A DNA stretch of 46,248 bases from Hallella colorans (GCF_003096815.1 NZ_QENY01000024.1:1-46248); one strand, 5' to 3'. Numbered from the stretch's first letter, positions 9,195-18,287 are shown. Notes: generated by a model from the letters alone, not told the origin. Translations and numbers: made by a program.

Positions 9195-10472
9195 TTATTT
9201 CCTTATGATGGTTTGACTTCTATCCGGACCTATGGAGACGATGGTTATAGGTGTCTCCAATTGATCCTCGATAAACTTGATATAATTATTGAACGCTTTG
9301 GGGAACTCTTCTTCGCTCGTGAACCTGGTCATGTCGGTCTTCCAACCCTCCAGCTCTTCGTAGACAGGTTTAACGTTGTTAATGTCGTATGGGAAATCAG
9401 GGGTGGTGCTGCCATCAGGCAATTCGTAAGCCACGCAAGCCTTGATGGTGTCAAAATCATCAAGCACATCACTCTTCATCATAATCAACTGGGTTACGCC
9501 ATTCACCATGATGCTATATCTTAGTTGCACGAGGTCTACCCATCCACAACGGCGTTCACGCCCCGTCACCGCTCCATACTCATGGCCAAGGTCACGGATG
9601 CGCTTTCCGGTATCATCGAAAAGCTCTGTCGGGAACGGTCCTGAACCTACGCGTGTACAGTAAGCTTTCATAATACCGAGAACGTTTCCGACCTTGTTCG
9701 GACCAATTCCCAAACCCGTACAGGCTCCGGCACAAATGGTGTTACTTGAGGTTACAAAGGGATAGCTACCAAAATCAACATCGAGCATGGTGCCTTGCGC
9801 TCCCTCGCAAAGAATGGATTTACCATCTTTGAGAGTCCTGTTCACCTCGTGCTCACTATCGACTATCTTGAAACGGCGAAGAAACTCGACACCCTCCATC
9901 CATGTTTTCTCAGTCTCCTCAAATCCGTCAAAATCAGTCCAGCCCATAGAAGAGAGCATTTTCATGTGACGTTCTTTATGCGCCGCATACTTCTCTTCGA
10001 AACCTTCTAATATGTCTCCTACGCGCAATCCGTTGCGACTGACCTTGTCTGTGTAGGTCGGACCTATGCCTTTGCCGGTTGTGCCCACCTTGGCCTTGCC
10101 TTTCGCGACTTCCAACGCGCGATCCAATATGCGATGGGTAGGCATGATGAGATGCGCCTTGGATGAAATGTGCAGACGAGATTGCAACTCATGGCCACTC
10201 TTTTCCAAGTCTTTGGCCTCGTTCATAAACAAGTCTGGAGCCAGCACCACACCATTGCCAATGATATTGATCTTGCCTCCTTGAAACACGCCAGAGGGGA
10301 TGCTGCGTAAAACATACTTCTGCCCTTCGAACTCTAAGGTGTGCCCAGCGTTGGGTCCTCCCTGAAAACGAGCTACCACATCATACTTCGGAGTAAGCAC
10401 GTCTACAACTTTACCCTTACCCTCATCACCCCACTGCAAACCCAGCAGGACATCCACTTTCCCGGTATTCAT
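9195..10472 (-). CDS. purA: Adenylosuccinate synthetase
   Basis: Joins IMP and aspartate using GTP, the first step from IMP to AMP; cytoplasmic. 425 aa, standard length. It opens with the phosphate-binding loop [12 protein letters not shown] (residues 13-24), followed by [19 protein letters not shown] and the GREGRR-like [11 protein letters not shown]. It sits between fur (15-base gap) and hisS (8-base gap) in one operon. Confidence 0.96.
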   Translation of the reverse strand: MNTGKVDVLLGLQWGDEGKGKVVDVLTPKYDVVARFQGGPNAGHTLEFEGQKYVLRSIPSGVFQGGKINIIGNGVVLAPDLFMNEAKDLEKSGHELQSRLHISSKAHLIMPTHRILDRALEVAKGKAKVGTTGKGIGPTYTDKVSRNGLRVGDILEGFEEKYAAHKERHMKMLSSMGWTDFDGFEETEKTWMEGVEFLRRFKIVDSEHEVNRTLKDGKSILCEGAQGTMLDVDFGSYPFVTSSNTICAGACTGLGIGPNKVGNVLGIMKAYCTRVGSGPFPTELFDDTGKRIRDLGHEYGAVTGRERRCGWVDLVQLRYSIMVNGVTQLIMMKSDVLDDFDTIKACVAYELPDGSTTPDFPYDINNVKPVYEELEGWKTDMTRFTSEEEFPKAFNNYIKFIEDQLETPITIVSIGPDRSQTIIRK

Positions 10473-10487
10473 AAGCTATCTATATAA

Positions 10488-10979
10488 TTATTTGTTGTCC
10501 GATTTAGTTTTATTTCTGATGGTTCTACGTCGAGTCAACCGTGATTGACAACTACTGCAAATACCATAAATATAGAGCGTGAAGCCCTCTTTTCTGAAAC
10601 GACGCAAGCGAGCGTCTCTAATGCTATCCTCCACGTCAGGCAATGTCACCTCGTTCACTTTGCCACACATAGTGCAAATCTGATGACTGTGCGAGTCGTT
10701 CCTTAACGCAGCTTCATATTTTGTTTTGTCAATGAGCTTGTGACGCACCACAAGGTGTATCATTTGAAACAGTTTTAAGGTGTTGTAAAGCGTGGCTCTA
10801 CTCACCACAAACTTTTCATTAGAGAGTCGGTCGTTTAGCTCCTCAACCGTGAAATGCCCATCAATATCATAGATGGCTTCCAAGATGGCATATCGCTCCG
10901 GCGTTTTTCTTCCAGCTGTGACATCTAAAAAATCGTCCAATATCTTTCGAGCGTTACTGAACATCTTGTTTTTTACCAT
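10488..10979 (-). CDS. Fur-family metal-responsive repressor
   Basis: 163 aa. An N-terminal winged helix (about 10-85, with TPERYAILEAIYD and the recognition-helix region VSRATLYNTLKLF) is followed by a dimerisation domain. Metal ligands are visible: His97 and His99 in DSHSHQ, a structural Cys4 site at Cys102/Cys105 and Cys141/Cys144. I chose the ATG at 10979. A longer reading frame from a TTG at 11018 would overlap yggS and adds 13 residues unlike the family. The gene lies 4 bases after yggS and 15 before purA. The sequence does not tell iron (Fur), zinc (Zur) and peroxide (PerR) sensing apart, so no symbol is given. Confidence 0.88.
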   Translation of the reverse strand: MVKNKMFSNARKILDDFLDVTAGRKTPERYAILEAIYDIDGHFTVEELNDRLSNEKFVVSRATLYNTLKLFQMIHLVVRHKLIDKTKYEAALRNDSHSHQICTMCGKVNEVTLPDVEDSIRDARLRRFRKEGFTLYIYGICSSCQSRLTRRRTIRNKTKSDNK

Positions 10980-10983
10980 CGTC

Positions 10984-11658
10984 TCAATAGACCCTTGGCC
11001 CAAATATATAGGTTCCAACTCTTACCATCGTAGACCTGCATCTCACCGCTACCCTATAATCTTGGCTCATGCCCCACGACCGTTCACGAAAATAATCAGC
11101 GTCAGCGAAATAATCACGCTTTACCTCATCAAAAAAATCTGCAGCTTGGTTCATCTCTGCCGCGATTTGGTTTTCATCGTCCACATTGCTTGCCATCATC
11201 ATTAAGCCGCATATCCGAACGTTAGTTAACTGTTTCCATTCACCCGCTTTCAGCATGTTTCGACAGTCGTCTATGGAGAAACCATATTTTGTCGCCTCCT
11301 CCGCGATATGCAACTCAAGCAGCACGTCTATGACGCGTCCACATTTGGCAGCCTGTTTGTTGATCTCCTTCAAAAGTTTAAGGGTATCCACAGCCTCAAT
11401 CATTGAAATGTAAGGAGCGACATATTTCACCTTGTTGGTTTGCAAATGTCCAATGAAATGCCACAAGATATCCTTAGGCAGCTCCTCCACTTTAACTCGC
11501 AACTCCTGCTCATGGCTCTCACCAAATATGCGCTGTCCAGCTTGATAGGCAGCCTCTATATATTCTTTCGGATGAAATTTGCTCACGGCAACCAGACTAA
11601 CGCCTTCAGGAAGCTGCTCAAGTACTTTACTTAAGTTTTTAGCAACATCAACCTTCAT
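10984..11658 (-). CDS. YggS/PROSC-family pyridoxal-phosphate homeostasis protein
   Basis: 224 aa single-domain PLP-binding protein with an alanine-racemase-like TIM barrel. It buffers pyridoxal phosphate and affects amino-acid pools; it has no proven enzymatic reaction. The PLP lysine is Lys27 in LVAVSKFHP. IFGESHEQEL, WHFIGHLQTNK and the C-terminal VRVGTYIFGPR are family hallmarks. The ATG at 11658 shares its A with the TGA of the upstream DUF4494 gene (TGATG), which suggests translational coupling. A GTG one codon upstream is less likely. Confidence 0.92.
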   Translation of the reverse strand: MKVDVAKNLSKVLEQLPEGVSLVAVSKFHPKEYIEAAYQAGQRIFGESHEQELRVKVEELPKDILWHFIGHLQTNKVKYVAPYISMIEAVDTLKLLKEINKQAAKCGRVIDVLLELHIAEEATKYGFSIDDCRNMLKAGEWKQLTNVRICGLMMMASNVDDENQIAAEMNQAADFFDEVKRDYFADADYFRERSWGMSQDYRVAVRCRSTMVRVGTYIFGPRVY

Positions 11659-12176
11659 CACTCCGTTCCTTTCTCTTCTTGTGACTGCGCTTCGTATTCT
11701 GGAACGTCGTTGGCCTCCCCTTTCGCCATATTGTCGGTATGCAAGAACACATCCATAAACGATGTCTCAGCTATCGAGGCTATCACATAGTCGATCATCG
11801 TTCCACCCATAACCTCTTCTATGCTTTTCACCGCTCCCGGCAAAGAAGCGGCCTGAACCAAATAGTTCACCGTGGAACGCTTTTCTTTTTCCGTTTTTTC
11901 ATCAATGGTGATAAATGACAACTTGGCTCTATACCACTTGTCAGCCGAGGCACTGTCACTGAAAAATATCTCATGGTAAGGCGCAGGCTTTATTCCGGCA
12001 ATCTTAAAATCGCCACTGATATAAGCCGACATCTCTTCAATGAGCGTGCTCTCCGCCTCCGTGAAACTAAGGGCGTCTACAACATACTGCTCCACTACGG
12101 ATTTTTGCGACCCATCCTCCTGTGTCTTGTCATATTTTATTTTGGTCTCAAACCAATCTGATGTTCTGGATTTCAT
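11658..12176 (-). CDS. DUF4494 protein
   Basis: 172 aa Bacteroidota-specific protein of unknown function. The first residues KSRTSDWFETKIKY and the duplicated layout (two similar halves, each with a short beta unit and the pattern V-x-Y-x-V-x-A-x-S/L) are typical of DUF4494. No signal peptide, so cytoplasmic. The ATG at 12176 is preferred to a TTG at 12194. It overlaps yggS by one base and follows the rep gene by 43 bases. Its constant company of rep, yggS and fur in one transcript is the only hint at its role. Confidence 0.75.
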   Translation of the reverse strand: MKSRTSDWFETKIKYDKTQEDGSQKSVVEQYVVDALSFTEAESTLIEEMSAYISGDFKIAGIKPAPYHEIFFSDSASADKWYRAKLSFITIDEKTEKEKRSTVNYLVQAASLPGAVKSIEEVMGGTMIDYVIASIAETSFMDVFLHTDNMAKGEANDVPEYEAQSQEEKGTE

Positions 12177-12219
12177 GTTGTATTCTATAAACAAAATAAT
12201 ATTATATAGTAAAATTAAT

Positions 12220-13362
12220 CTACACTCCTCTAAACAAGTTGTCTAACACACGATATGTGTAAGCTGCCCTGTCGTGAATGGTCAAGTCGCTACGCAACCT
12301 GTTTCTCAAATCAACCAACTTCGAGACAGCTCCCTGATAGTTTTCTGGCGTAACTCGCTCACTCATCTTTTTAGCCACTGCCACCTCAAATCCAAAATAT
12401 CGCATCAACATGTCTGAGAACTGATTGCGCTGCATTTCCGTGATGTCTTTAAGTTGGTGATTAAGCTTATTTTTAGCCCTGAAAATAGTAAACACCAACT
12501 CGTCAGGCTCTCCACCACGTTGCCCATGATTGTAACGTTTCTCGTAATCGAAGTAACAATCACAAAAACCATTCTCCGCAAGAGACTGCAACTCTTCCTT
12601 GGCAGGATTCAACACGCGCCTCGTGAAGTCGCTGAATTTATTGTAATTGTTTTCCAGTCGTAGCATTTTCCTGAAATCCAACGTTTTTATTCTTGTTCCA
12701 CCTTTGTCAAGCCAACTTTCTATAAACATGTATATTCGCTGTGTGTACCGATTACGACACGCAAACACAATCTGTTTTCCCAGCCTATGGTACCCCAAAT
12801 CGAGCGACACCAAACGCTGAGCCACGGTGCGATCTATTTTCAATAGCGCATACTTTTCATACAGCCCAGTGTCTTTAGGAATATACACATCGCACAAGTT
12901 AGTCACTTTAAGGTAGCTGCGCCCGTCCGTGGTTTTATAAGGTATCTCCACCGGAATGGCTGCGAGCATTTTCAAACTTTGACGCAATTGAGGGTAATGG
13001 TTTGGGTCTACGCCCAATGTTTTAAACAGCGTCTTGATTTCAAGCCGGCCATCATTGTCAAGTTCCACATCCGAAAAAATGCCTGGCTCCATCTTCTCTT
13101 TATTAAGAATCTTATGAAGCTTGTTCTGCATGAATTCAACGATCGTGACGAGTATTCTGATCTGTATCAGCGAATAATCGTGCCGCATCATGGTTACCGC
13201 TATGGGTTGAAGCAGCCATGTCTCTTCCTCCACAGGTATAAGCTCCGTGGGGATATTGCGTTTAACCTCGCGCTTTTTACCCTTACCGACACCGACCACA
13301 GCCTTTGTCGTCTTGGTTGTCCTTTTAGTTGCCGGTATTACTGTCGATATTTCTTCTGCCAT
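12220..13362 (-). CDS. Plasmid-type replication initiator, RepB/Rep_3 family, chromosomal
   Basis: 380 aa. After a basic, low-complexity N-terminus (about 1-40, rich in Thr/Lys) comes a tandem winged-helix core as in Rep_3 initiators: LIQIRILVTIVEFMQ (about 72-86), LYEKYALLKIDRTVAQRLVSL, and the second wing with RNRYTQRIYMFIESWLDKGG, then LDFRKMLRLENNYNKFSDFTRRVLNPAKEEL. Such proteins bind iterons on plasmids; here the gene heads a housekeeping operon with its own promoter at 13406-13438, and no iteron array is visible nearby. The ATG at 13362 is used rather than the TTG one codon earlier. Whether it binds a chromosomal site or is a domesticated regulator cannot be told. Confidence 0.8.
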   Translation of the reverse strand: MAEEISTVIPATKRTTKTTKAVVGVGKGKKREVKRNIPTELIPVEEETWLLQPIAVTMMRHDYSLIQIRILVTIVEFMQNKLHKILNKEKMEPGIFSDVELDNDGRLEIKTLFKTLGVDPNHYPQLRQSLKMLAAIPVEIPYKTTDGRSYLKVTNLCDVYIPKDTGLYEKYALLKIDRTVAQRLVSLDLGYHRLGKQIVFACRNRYTQRIYMFIESWLDKGGTRIKTLDFRKMLRLENNYNKFSDFTRRVLNPAKEELQSLAENGFCDCYFDYEKRYNHGQRGGEPDELVFTIFRAKNKLNHQLKDITEMQRNQFSDMLMRYFGFEVAVAKKMSERVTPENYQGAVSKLVDLRNRLRSDLTIHDRAAYTYRVLDNLFRGV

Positions 13363-13405
13363 CAAATAGATATTTTTTTAGCGGCTTTCCCTTTTGTGAT
13401 GCTTA

Positions 13406-13438
13406 CAAAGTTAAGATTATTTTTCGGTTCTACCAAAA
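13406..13438 (-). promoter_or_regulatory. Promoter of the rep-DUF4494-yggS-fur-purA-hisS operon
   Basis: Minus-strand TTTTG (complement of 13434-13438), a 20-base spacer, and TAACTTTG (complement of 13406-13413), 44 bases before the rep ATG. Gaps between the six genes are 43 bases or less, so this promoter can serve all of them. Confidence 0.7.
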
Positions 13439-13830
13439 GTTGCGATAAATAAAAAACGAAAACACAACCAAGTGTTTCCGCCACTTTTCTCCATTAACAA
13501 TTGTGCGCCAAGTCTCCCACCGCACACATGATCTCGCATCGCTCGCACGGCAGCCTTATCAAAGCTGACATTGCGTGCCAACTGAAAACGCAACAAGGCA
13601 AAAAACCTCGTTGCGTTTGTTTTTTTTAAGGATAGTTTTAAAAATCAAACATGCCAAATTATGAGTTTGTTTTCAAGCTAAATATATTCCGTAAGATTGT
13701 AAGCGTAGCAAGCCACGTGACAAAACGAACCTACGTTTTGAATTTAAGAAAACACAAAGATAACAAGACATAATTGAAATTTCTCACATTATTATATATG
13801 TTTGTAATTTTCTGAGCTGTCCTTAAATGA
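13439..13830. other. Gene-free stretch upstream of the rep operon
   Basis: Holds a plus-strand terminator-like hairpin (13586-13627), a perfect 7-bp inverted repeat (13721-13740, arms CAAAACG/CGTTTTG), and a second minus-strand TATCTTTG box (complement of 13755-13762) without a good -33. A transcript from that box would give the rep operon a leader of nearly 390 bases. No open reading frame looks real. Confidence 0.4.
13586..13627 (+). terminator. Terminator-like hairpin on the plus strand with no gene in front
   Basis: Arms 13586-13598 and 13606-13618 pair with one mismatch, followed on the plus strand by G and eight T. Genes on both sides are on the minus strand, so it either ends an unannotated small RNA or is an antitermination or attenuation element read on the other strand. 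Confidence 0.6.
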
Positions 13831-13862
13831 CATTCCCAAACACTTAGCTGTGTTTGGGAATG
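13831..13862 (-). terminator. Hairpin after rpsP
   Basis: A perfect 13-bp stem (13831-13843 with 13850-13862) and 6-base loop, 25 bases past the rpsP stop. There is no T run on the minus strand, so termination is inferred from position and stem strength. Confidence 0.65.
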
Positions 13863-13887
13863 CAAGATAGTATTACGTCGTACGGCT

Positions 13888-14478
13888 TTATTCTGCCGCA
13901 GCGCCCTCTGTTTCAGTCTTAGCGCCCTCTGCTTCTGCCTGTGCAGCAGACTCCTCGGCAGCCTTAGCCTCAGCTTCTGCTTTAGCGGCGGCCTCAGCCT
14001 CAGCTTTTGCGGCAGCTTCGGCAGCTTTCTTGTCTGCTATTTTCTTGGCAATAGCCTCGTTCACACTCTTCTCTTGTTCCAATGCTTTCGCAGCCAAGTC
14101 TTGACGACTCTTAGCATTTGCGTTGCGAGCCTCTGTCAACTTTTGATCTTTGCTCGCTTTCCATGCGTCAAACTTTTGCTGACATGCGGCCTCGTCAAAA
14201 GCACCCTTTTTCACACCGCCCTTAAGGTGTTTCATCATATACACACCCTCTTGTCTAAGAATGTTACGTACGGTGTCAGTAGGCTGTGCACCCGTTTCTA
14301 CCCAATAAAGAGCGCGCTCGAAATTCAAATCTACGGTTGAAGGATTGGTGTTGGGATTGTAAGTACCAATCTTCTCTGTAATTTTACCATCGCGTGGAGC
14401 TCTTACATCTGCGATAACGATTCTGTAGAACGCATAGTTCTTACGACCGCCTCGTTGCAATCTGATTTTTGTTGCCAT
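13888..14478 (-). CDS. rpsP: 30S ribosomal protein S16 with long Ala/Glu/Lys C-terminal extension
   Basis: Ribosomal protein of the small subunit, 196 aa. The S16 core is at residues 1-80 ([52 protein letters not shown]). E. coli S16 has 82 residues; here a further 115 follow, ending in a highly charged helical stretch of Ala, Glu and Lys (about 135-196) that is probably a single helix or coiled coil. Long S16 tails are known in Bacteroidota. The start is the ATG at 14478; a reading frame that begins at 14592 adds 38 residues with no family match. It has its own promoter and is monocistronic here. Confidence 0.93.
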   Translation of the reverse strand: MATKIRLQRGGRKNYAFYRIVIADVRAPRDGKITEKIGTYNPNTNPSTVDLNFERALYWVETGAQPTDTVRNILRQEGVYMMKHLKGGVKKGAFDEAACQQKFDAWKASKDQKLTEARNANAKSRQDLAAKALEQEKSVNEAIAKKIADKKAAEAAAKAEAEAAAKAEAEAKAAEESAAQAEAEGAKTETEGAAAE

Positions 14479-14538
14479 TTTGTTTTTAAATCTTTTATAT
14501 AAGGTTTGAATTATGCCTCCATCTCGTGGAAGCGACTG

Positions 14539-14567
14539 CAAAGTTACTACTTTTAGTTCATTGCCAA
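14539..14567 (-). promoter_or_regulatory. Promoter of rpsP
   Basis: Minus-strand TTG (complement of 14565-14567), an 18-base spacer, and TAACTTTG (complement of 14539-14546), about 60 bases before the S16 ATG. The spacer is one or two bases short of the usual 19-21. Confidence 0.5.
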
Positions 14568-14750
14568 CCTCATATTGCCATTTTTTCTCCACTTAATTAA
14601 GGAATATTAAGAAAATGCTTTCAGCCTCATCACGCCACTCCAATCTACACCAATCGTAGAAAATTATGTTAAATCTATCCAAAAACCATCTTTTACAAAA
14701 TTATATATCTAAATTTACGCGGTTTTTCAGTATAAACATCATAATCAAAT

Positions 14751-15302
14751 ATGAAAACAAGACATTTAACATTGGCCACATGCCTCATGGCTGGCATCTT
14801 CTTTACGACCTCTTGCGTGGGCACATTCTCCATGTTCAACAAGTTGGCGTCATGGAACAGAAACGCCACAGACAACAAATTTCTTAACGAAATTATCTTC
14901 ATCGTCATCTCTCCAGCCTATGCAATAGCTGGAATGGCAGACATGCTCATTCTCAACACCATTGAGTTTTGGACTGGGGACAATCCCATGGCCATGAAAG
15001 TGGGTACTGTCAAACAGGTGATGGGCCAAGATGGAAAATACTATGCGGTAACCTACAAAGCCGACGGCTACGACATCATGCTCCCCACCGGAGAAACTAT
15101 CTCTTTCGTTTACGACAAGAAAACAGACGCTTGGTCGCAAATTCAAAAAGGCAAGAAAACCGAGATATTTCGTTTCAACAGTGATGGCACCATCCAAGCC
15201 AACCTCCCTGACGGCACAAAACTGAACGTCACACCCGACGAGGCCGGGCTGTACCAAGTGCGCATGGCCATGAATGACGGGAGGTTCTTCGCCGCAAGAT
15301 AA
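14751..15302 (+). CDS. DUF3332 family lipoprotein
   Basis: 183 aa. The N-terminus MKTRHLTLATCLMAGIFFTTSC is a lipoprotein signal with Cys at 22. A conserved segment follows (GTFSMFNKLASWN, then IVISPAYAIAGMADMLILNTIEFWTGDNP) with a hydrophobic hairpin at about 48-67 that may insert in the membrane. The C-terminal half is a small beta domain of short repeats (YYAVTYKADGYDIMLPTG, FVYDKKTDAWSQ). The family is common in Bacteroidota and its function is unknown. It is transcribed divergently from rpsP and followed by a terminator at 15391-15432, so it is probably a single-gene unit. Confidence 0.8.
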   Translation: MKTRHLTLATCLMAGIFFTTSCVGTFSMFNKLASWNRNATDNKFLNEIIFIVISPAYAIAGMADMLILNTIEFWTGDNPMAMKVGTVKQVMGQDGKYYAVTYKADGYDIMLPTGETISFVYDKKTDAWSQIQKGKKTEIFRFNSDGTIQANLPDGTKLNVTPDEAGLYQVRMAMNDGRFFAAR

Positions 15303-15390
15303 ATCTAAAAGGGCGGCATATACCATTCTACGGTACACCCAGCAAGGCTTTAAACGACCTTCATGTTGCCCAGAAACGACATTTATTGCA

Positions 15391-15432
15391 AAAAGACATC
15401 CCAAAACACTTTGGTTCGTATGGGATGTTTTT
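15391..15432 (+). terminator. Terminator after the DUF3332 gene
   Basis: Arms GACATCCCA and TGGGATG with flanking A and T tracts, loop of about 17 bases, six T at the end of the stem. It lies 89 bases past the stop codon. Confidence 0.7.
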
Positions 15433-15556
15433 TACCTTTATTCCCACTTTTTACACGGTGCTCGACACGTACCAAGACACCCACCGTGCTACCACGCATC
15501 CGCGTTGAAAAGAAAAAAACTCCAACAAACATAACAAAGCACCCCCGAAACAGTTT

Positions 15557-17329
15557 ATGAGCGAGAACAAGATGAGAAAAGAAATCAGCCTCGGGTTCGT
15601 GGCCGTATTAGTCTTTACAGGTATCATGGTTAGCTCTATGATCAGCCACTCCGCTCAAATCAGAGAGCGTGACCGCATCAACGCCATGCGCTATCAAGCT
15701 GAGTACGACTCAATTATGGCACAAGCACTCAGAGATGCCGAAGCCGAACGAGCTTTGAAAGACAGCCTTCGAGGCACCGTGACCGACACCACCGGCACCG
15801 CAATGCCCGGCGTTGTGGTAAGCGACAGCTACAGTTGCACCGTGACCGACTCTGCCGGGCACTATGCGTTGCACCGCAACCCCAAGGCCAGGTTCGTCTA
15901 TTACACCGTGCCCGATTATTGCGAGGTTCCCACGCACGCCCCCAACGACCATACGGCATGTTTCTACAAGGCCATCAACGCCAACGACTCCATCTATGAT
16001 TTCACGCTCACAAGGCTCAAGAACGGCAAGGAGGTTGACCATCGCATGATAATTATTGGCGACCCACAAGCCACCAATGTCATCAATCCCTACTACACAG
16101 GACCTAACGACAATTTGGTGGAGAAATCGGACGTGGCACGCTTCACCGACGAGACGATAGCCGACATCAGGCACACCATCGACTCGCTGCCGGCCGAGAC
16201 ACCCATTTATGGCATGTCCATGGGCGACGACGTGCAGTATTACGGCGGATACAACGACTCGCTCGAGCTACAGGTGCGCCAAGCACTCGGCTCCACCAAG
16301 ATGACCGTTTTTTCTGTCATCGGCAACCACGACCAAGATGGCAAGCGTATCTATACCGAGAAATGGGAACAAAACTGGGGGCCCACCGATTATTCTTTCG
16401 ACCGAGGAGACGTGCATTATGTGTGTTTCAATGATTGCAACTTCTATCATGGCGCACTCTATTACTCACCGGGCGAGCCCACCGATGAGCAGATGGAATG
16501 GATAGCCCAAGACCTTGCCTTAGCCGACACCAGCAAAAAAGTGGTGCTCTGCTACCACATTCCGCTAACGTTTGGAAACAGTCCCAGCAGCACTGCCGTG
16601 CCTTTGCAAGCCCCCACCGAGCGTGGACATTTTTACTCCTCACGCCTCAAAACGCTGCTTTCGTTGCTTGAGCGGTTCAAGGGGGGGTACGAGTTATTCT
16701 GTGGACACACGCATTTCGCGCTCAATCACGAGATCGACCTCGATGGGCATCACGTGCTTGAGCACTGCCACGCTGCCGCTTGCGGAGCCATCTGGCAATC
16801 AAATATCAATATCTGTGGCACGCCAAATGGCTATTATATCTATCAATTCAAATCGAGCAGCCTGGCAAATTGCAGGTACAAAGCCACGCTATTGTCGCCG
16901 GCATTGCAGATGACTCTCTTCAGGGCAGACGCCAATTATAACAAAGAGAGCTATGCCAAAGACTGGAAACTGCCTACAGACAGCGGCGTGGTGGTGGCCA
17001 ACGTGTTCAACGCCGACTCGCGATGGAAGATTTTAGCCATCGAGAATGGCGTAGAACACCCCATGACCCGTATCAACAGCAAAGGGCAAGATGCTTTCGC
17101 CACAGGCTACCATCACCAGTACAGCCAGTCTGTCAGTTATTGGTTTGTCAGCAAGCACAATGGCTATCTCATCATGAACCACCTCTACTATTACAAGCCC
17201 AAGTCACGACGCAATGGCATTATCATCGAGGCCACCGACCCATATGGCAATGTGTACACCGCAAGAAGCGCTGACATCATCCAAGAACCGTTCTACAATT
17301 TTGCACACTATTACAAGAAAAGAAAGTAA
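15557..17329 (+). CDS. Membrane-anchored calcineurin-like metallophosphoesterase
   Basis: 590 aa. Residues 11-29 form an uncleaved transmembrane anchor. A carboxypeptidase-regulatory-like or MetallophosN beta domain comes next (about 70-155, GTVTDTTGTAMPGVVVSD). The catalytic domain carries the five expected motifs: GDPQ (168-171), GDD (223-225), GNHD (256-259), H334 in CYHIP, and GHTH (383-386), which bind two metal ions. A C-terminal MetallophosC beta domain (about 430-585) completes the Bacteroidota-type layout. It probably cleaves phosphoesters of extracytoplasmic substrates; the substrate is unknown. It is monocistronic, with unassigned sequence on both sides. Confidence 0.88.
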   Translation: MSENKMRKEISLGFVAVLVFTGIMVSSMISHSAQIRERDRINAMRYQAEYDSIMAQALRDAEAERALKDSLRGTVTDTTGTAMPGVVVSDSYSCTVTDSAGHYALHRNPKARFVYYTVPDYCEVPTHAPNDHTACFYKAINANDSIYDFTLTRLKNGKEVDHRMIIIGDPQATNVINPYYTGPNDNLVEKSDVARFTDETIADIRHTIDSLPAETPIYGMSMGDDVQYYGGYNDSLELQVRQALGSTKMTVFSVIGNHDQDGKRIYTEKWEQNWGPTDYSFDRGDVHYVCFNDCNFYHGALYYSPGEPTDEQMEWIAQDLALADTSKKVVLCYHIPLTFGNSPSSTAVPLQAPTERGHFYSSRLKTLLSLLERFKGGYELFCGHTHFALNHEIDLDGHHVLEHCHAAACGAIWQSNINICGTPNGYYIYQFKSSSLANCRYKATLLSPALQMTLFRADANYNKESYAKDWKLPTDSGVVVANVFNADSRWKILAIENGVEHPMTRINSKGQDAFATGYHHQYSQSVSYWFVSKHNGYLIMNHLYYYKPKSRRNGIIIEATDPYGNVYTARSADIIQEPFYNFAHYYKKRK

Positions 17330-18287
17330 ACCCTATCCGCCCAAGACATTCACGTCGCAACCGTGCCAACAAATTTGGCGTGGCCCTCTCGTCTCAACCA
17401 TGTATTCTCAACATATCCTTGCACTTACCATAGGAAAGTAGTGAGATATTAGCATATCGTGATCTTGCAAAACAATATAGAGGTTAGTGCTCAAAATCAA
17501 CTTTATCAGCTTTTGAGTTGACATAATAAAAACAGCCACGACGTAAATAGTAGGGTTACAATTTGTCACGATTCACCATTACGACATATTATTAAACAAT
17601 ATCATTTATGTCGTTGTCAAATTGTGAATTGCAACGAAGAGGAACACGCACGGCCGAGGGAGCGTAACATGATAAATCAAGCCCCAACCGTGCGATGTAC
17701 TGTGCACACGTACATATAGCGACGGTGAAACAACAAATTAAAAATATGATGAAATAATTCAACAACACCTATTGTCACACCTTATTAACGCCCAAAGCCA
17801 CAAGATTCTTCTGAAAAACACGAAAAAAGATGCTTAACATAATATCTTGTAATTCAGGAAAATACAACGAGTCTTAAATTCACGAGAAACCACGCATGCT
17901 TCTATCCCTTGCCATTAAGGCTTAATCGTCGTGCAATTAAGTATTAATGAGCACATGATCAGCACGCATTGACGAACTCATTGATACCTAATTGTCACAC
18001 GATTAGGCACTAATTGCCATGTCACCCACTCAACAACACAGGTTCCACAAGCAATTGACAACCAGAAATCATTTTTTTTCGAATGTTTCCACTCGCTTTG
18101 AAAAAATAATCTTTGACAAATATTTTAACAAGTCATGGAGTTCTTGGCAATTCATTAACAGCGCTTCTCATTTTTGCTATTGACATTTATGATTTGTTAT
18201 TGGAAATGTATGTCTTGTCTCCCACCTGCCTTGACTTTCCAGTATAGAAGAGTGAGTTATATTTTATGATTGGTTGAATAAGGCTTT
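17330..18287. other. 958-base gene-free stretch
   Basis: No coding frame looks real. It contains a nested inverted repeat at 17558-17625, and between about 17915 and 18018 a run of imperfect units built on attaaggct/cgattaggc/taattg. The last of these (17997-18018, ACACGATTAGGCACTAATTG...) matches 5986-6007 closely. The remainder is AT-rich with nothing I recognise. Confidence 0.45.
17558..17625. repeat. Nested inverted repeat
   Basis: The outer arms ACAATTTG (17558-17565) and CAAATTGT (17618-17625) are perfect complements. Inside them ACGACATA (17581-17588) pairs with TATGTCGT (17607-17614). Both stems are 8 bp and coaxial, so a two-part stem-loop is possible. It may be a small RNA or a protein-binding dyad. 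Confidence 0.5.

Noticed and set aside
10980..11018. Longer Fur-like protein from a TTG start
   Set aside because: It would overlap yggS by 35 bases and add residues unlike the family; the ATG at 10979 fits the operon spacing.
14479..14592. N-terminal extension of S16
   Set aside because: The family begins [11 protein letters not shown] at 14478, and the additional 38 codons cover the promoter region.
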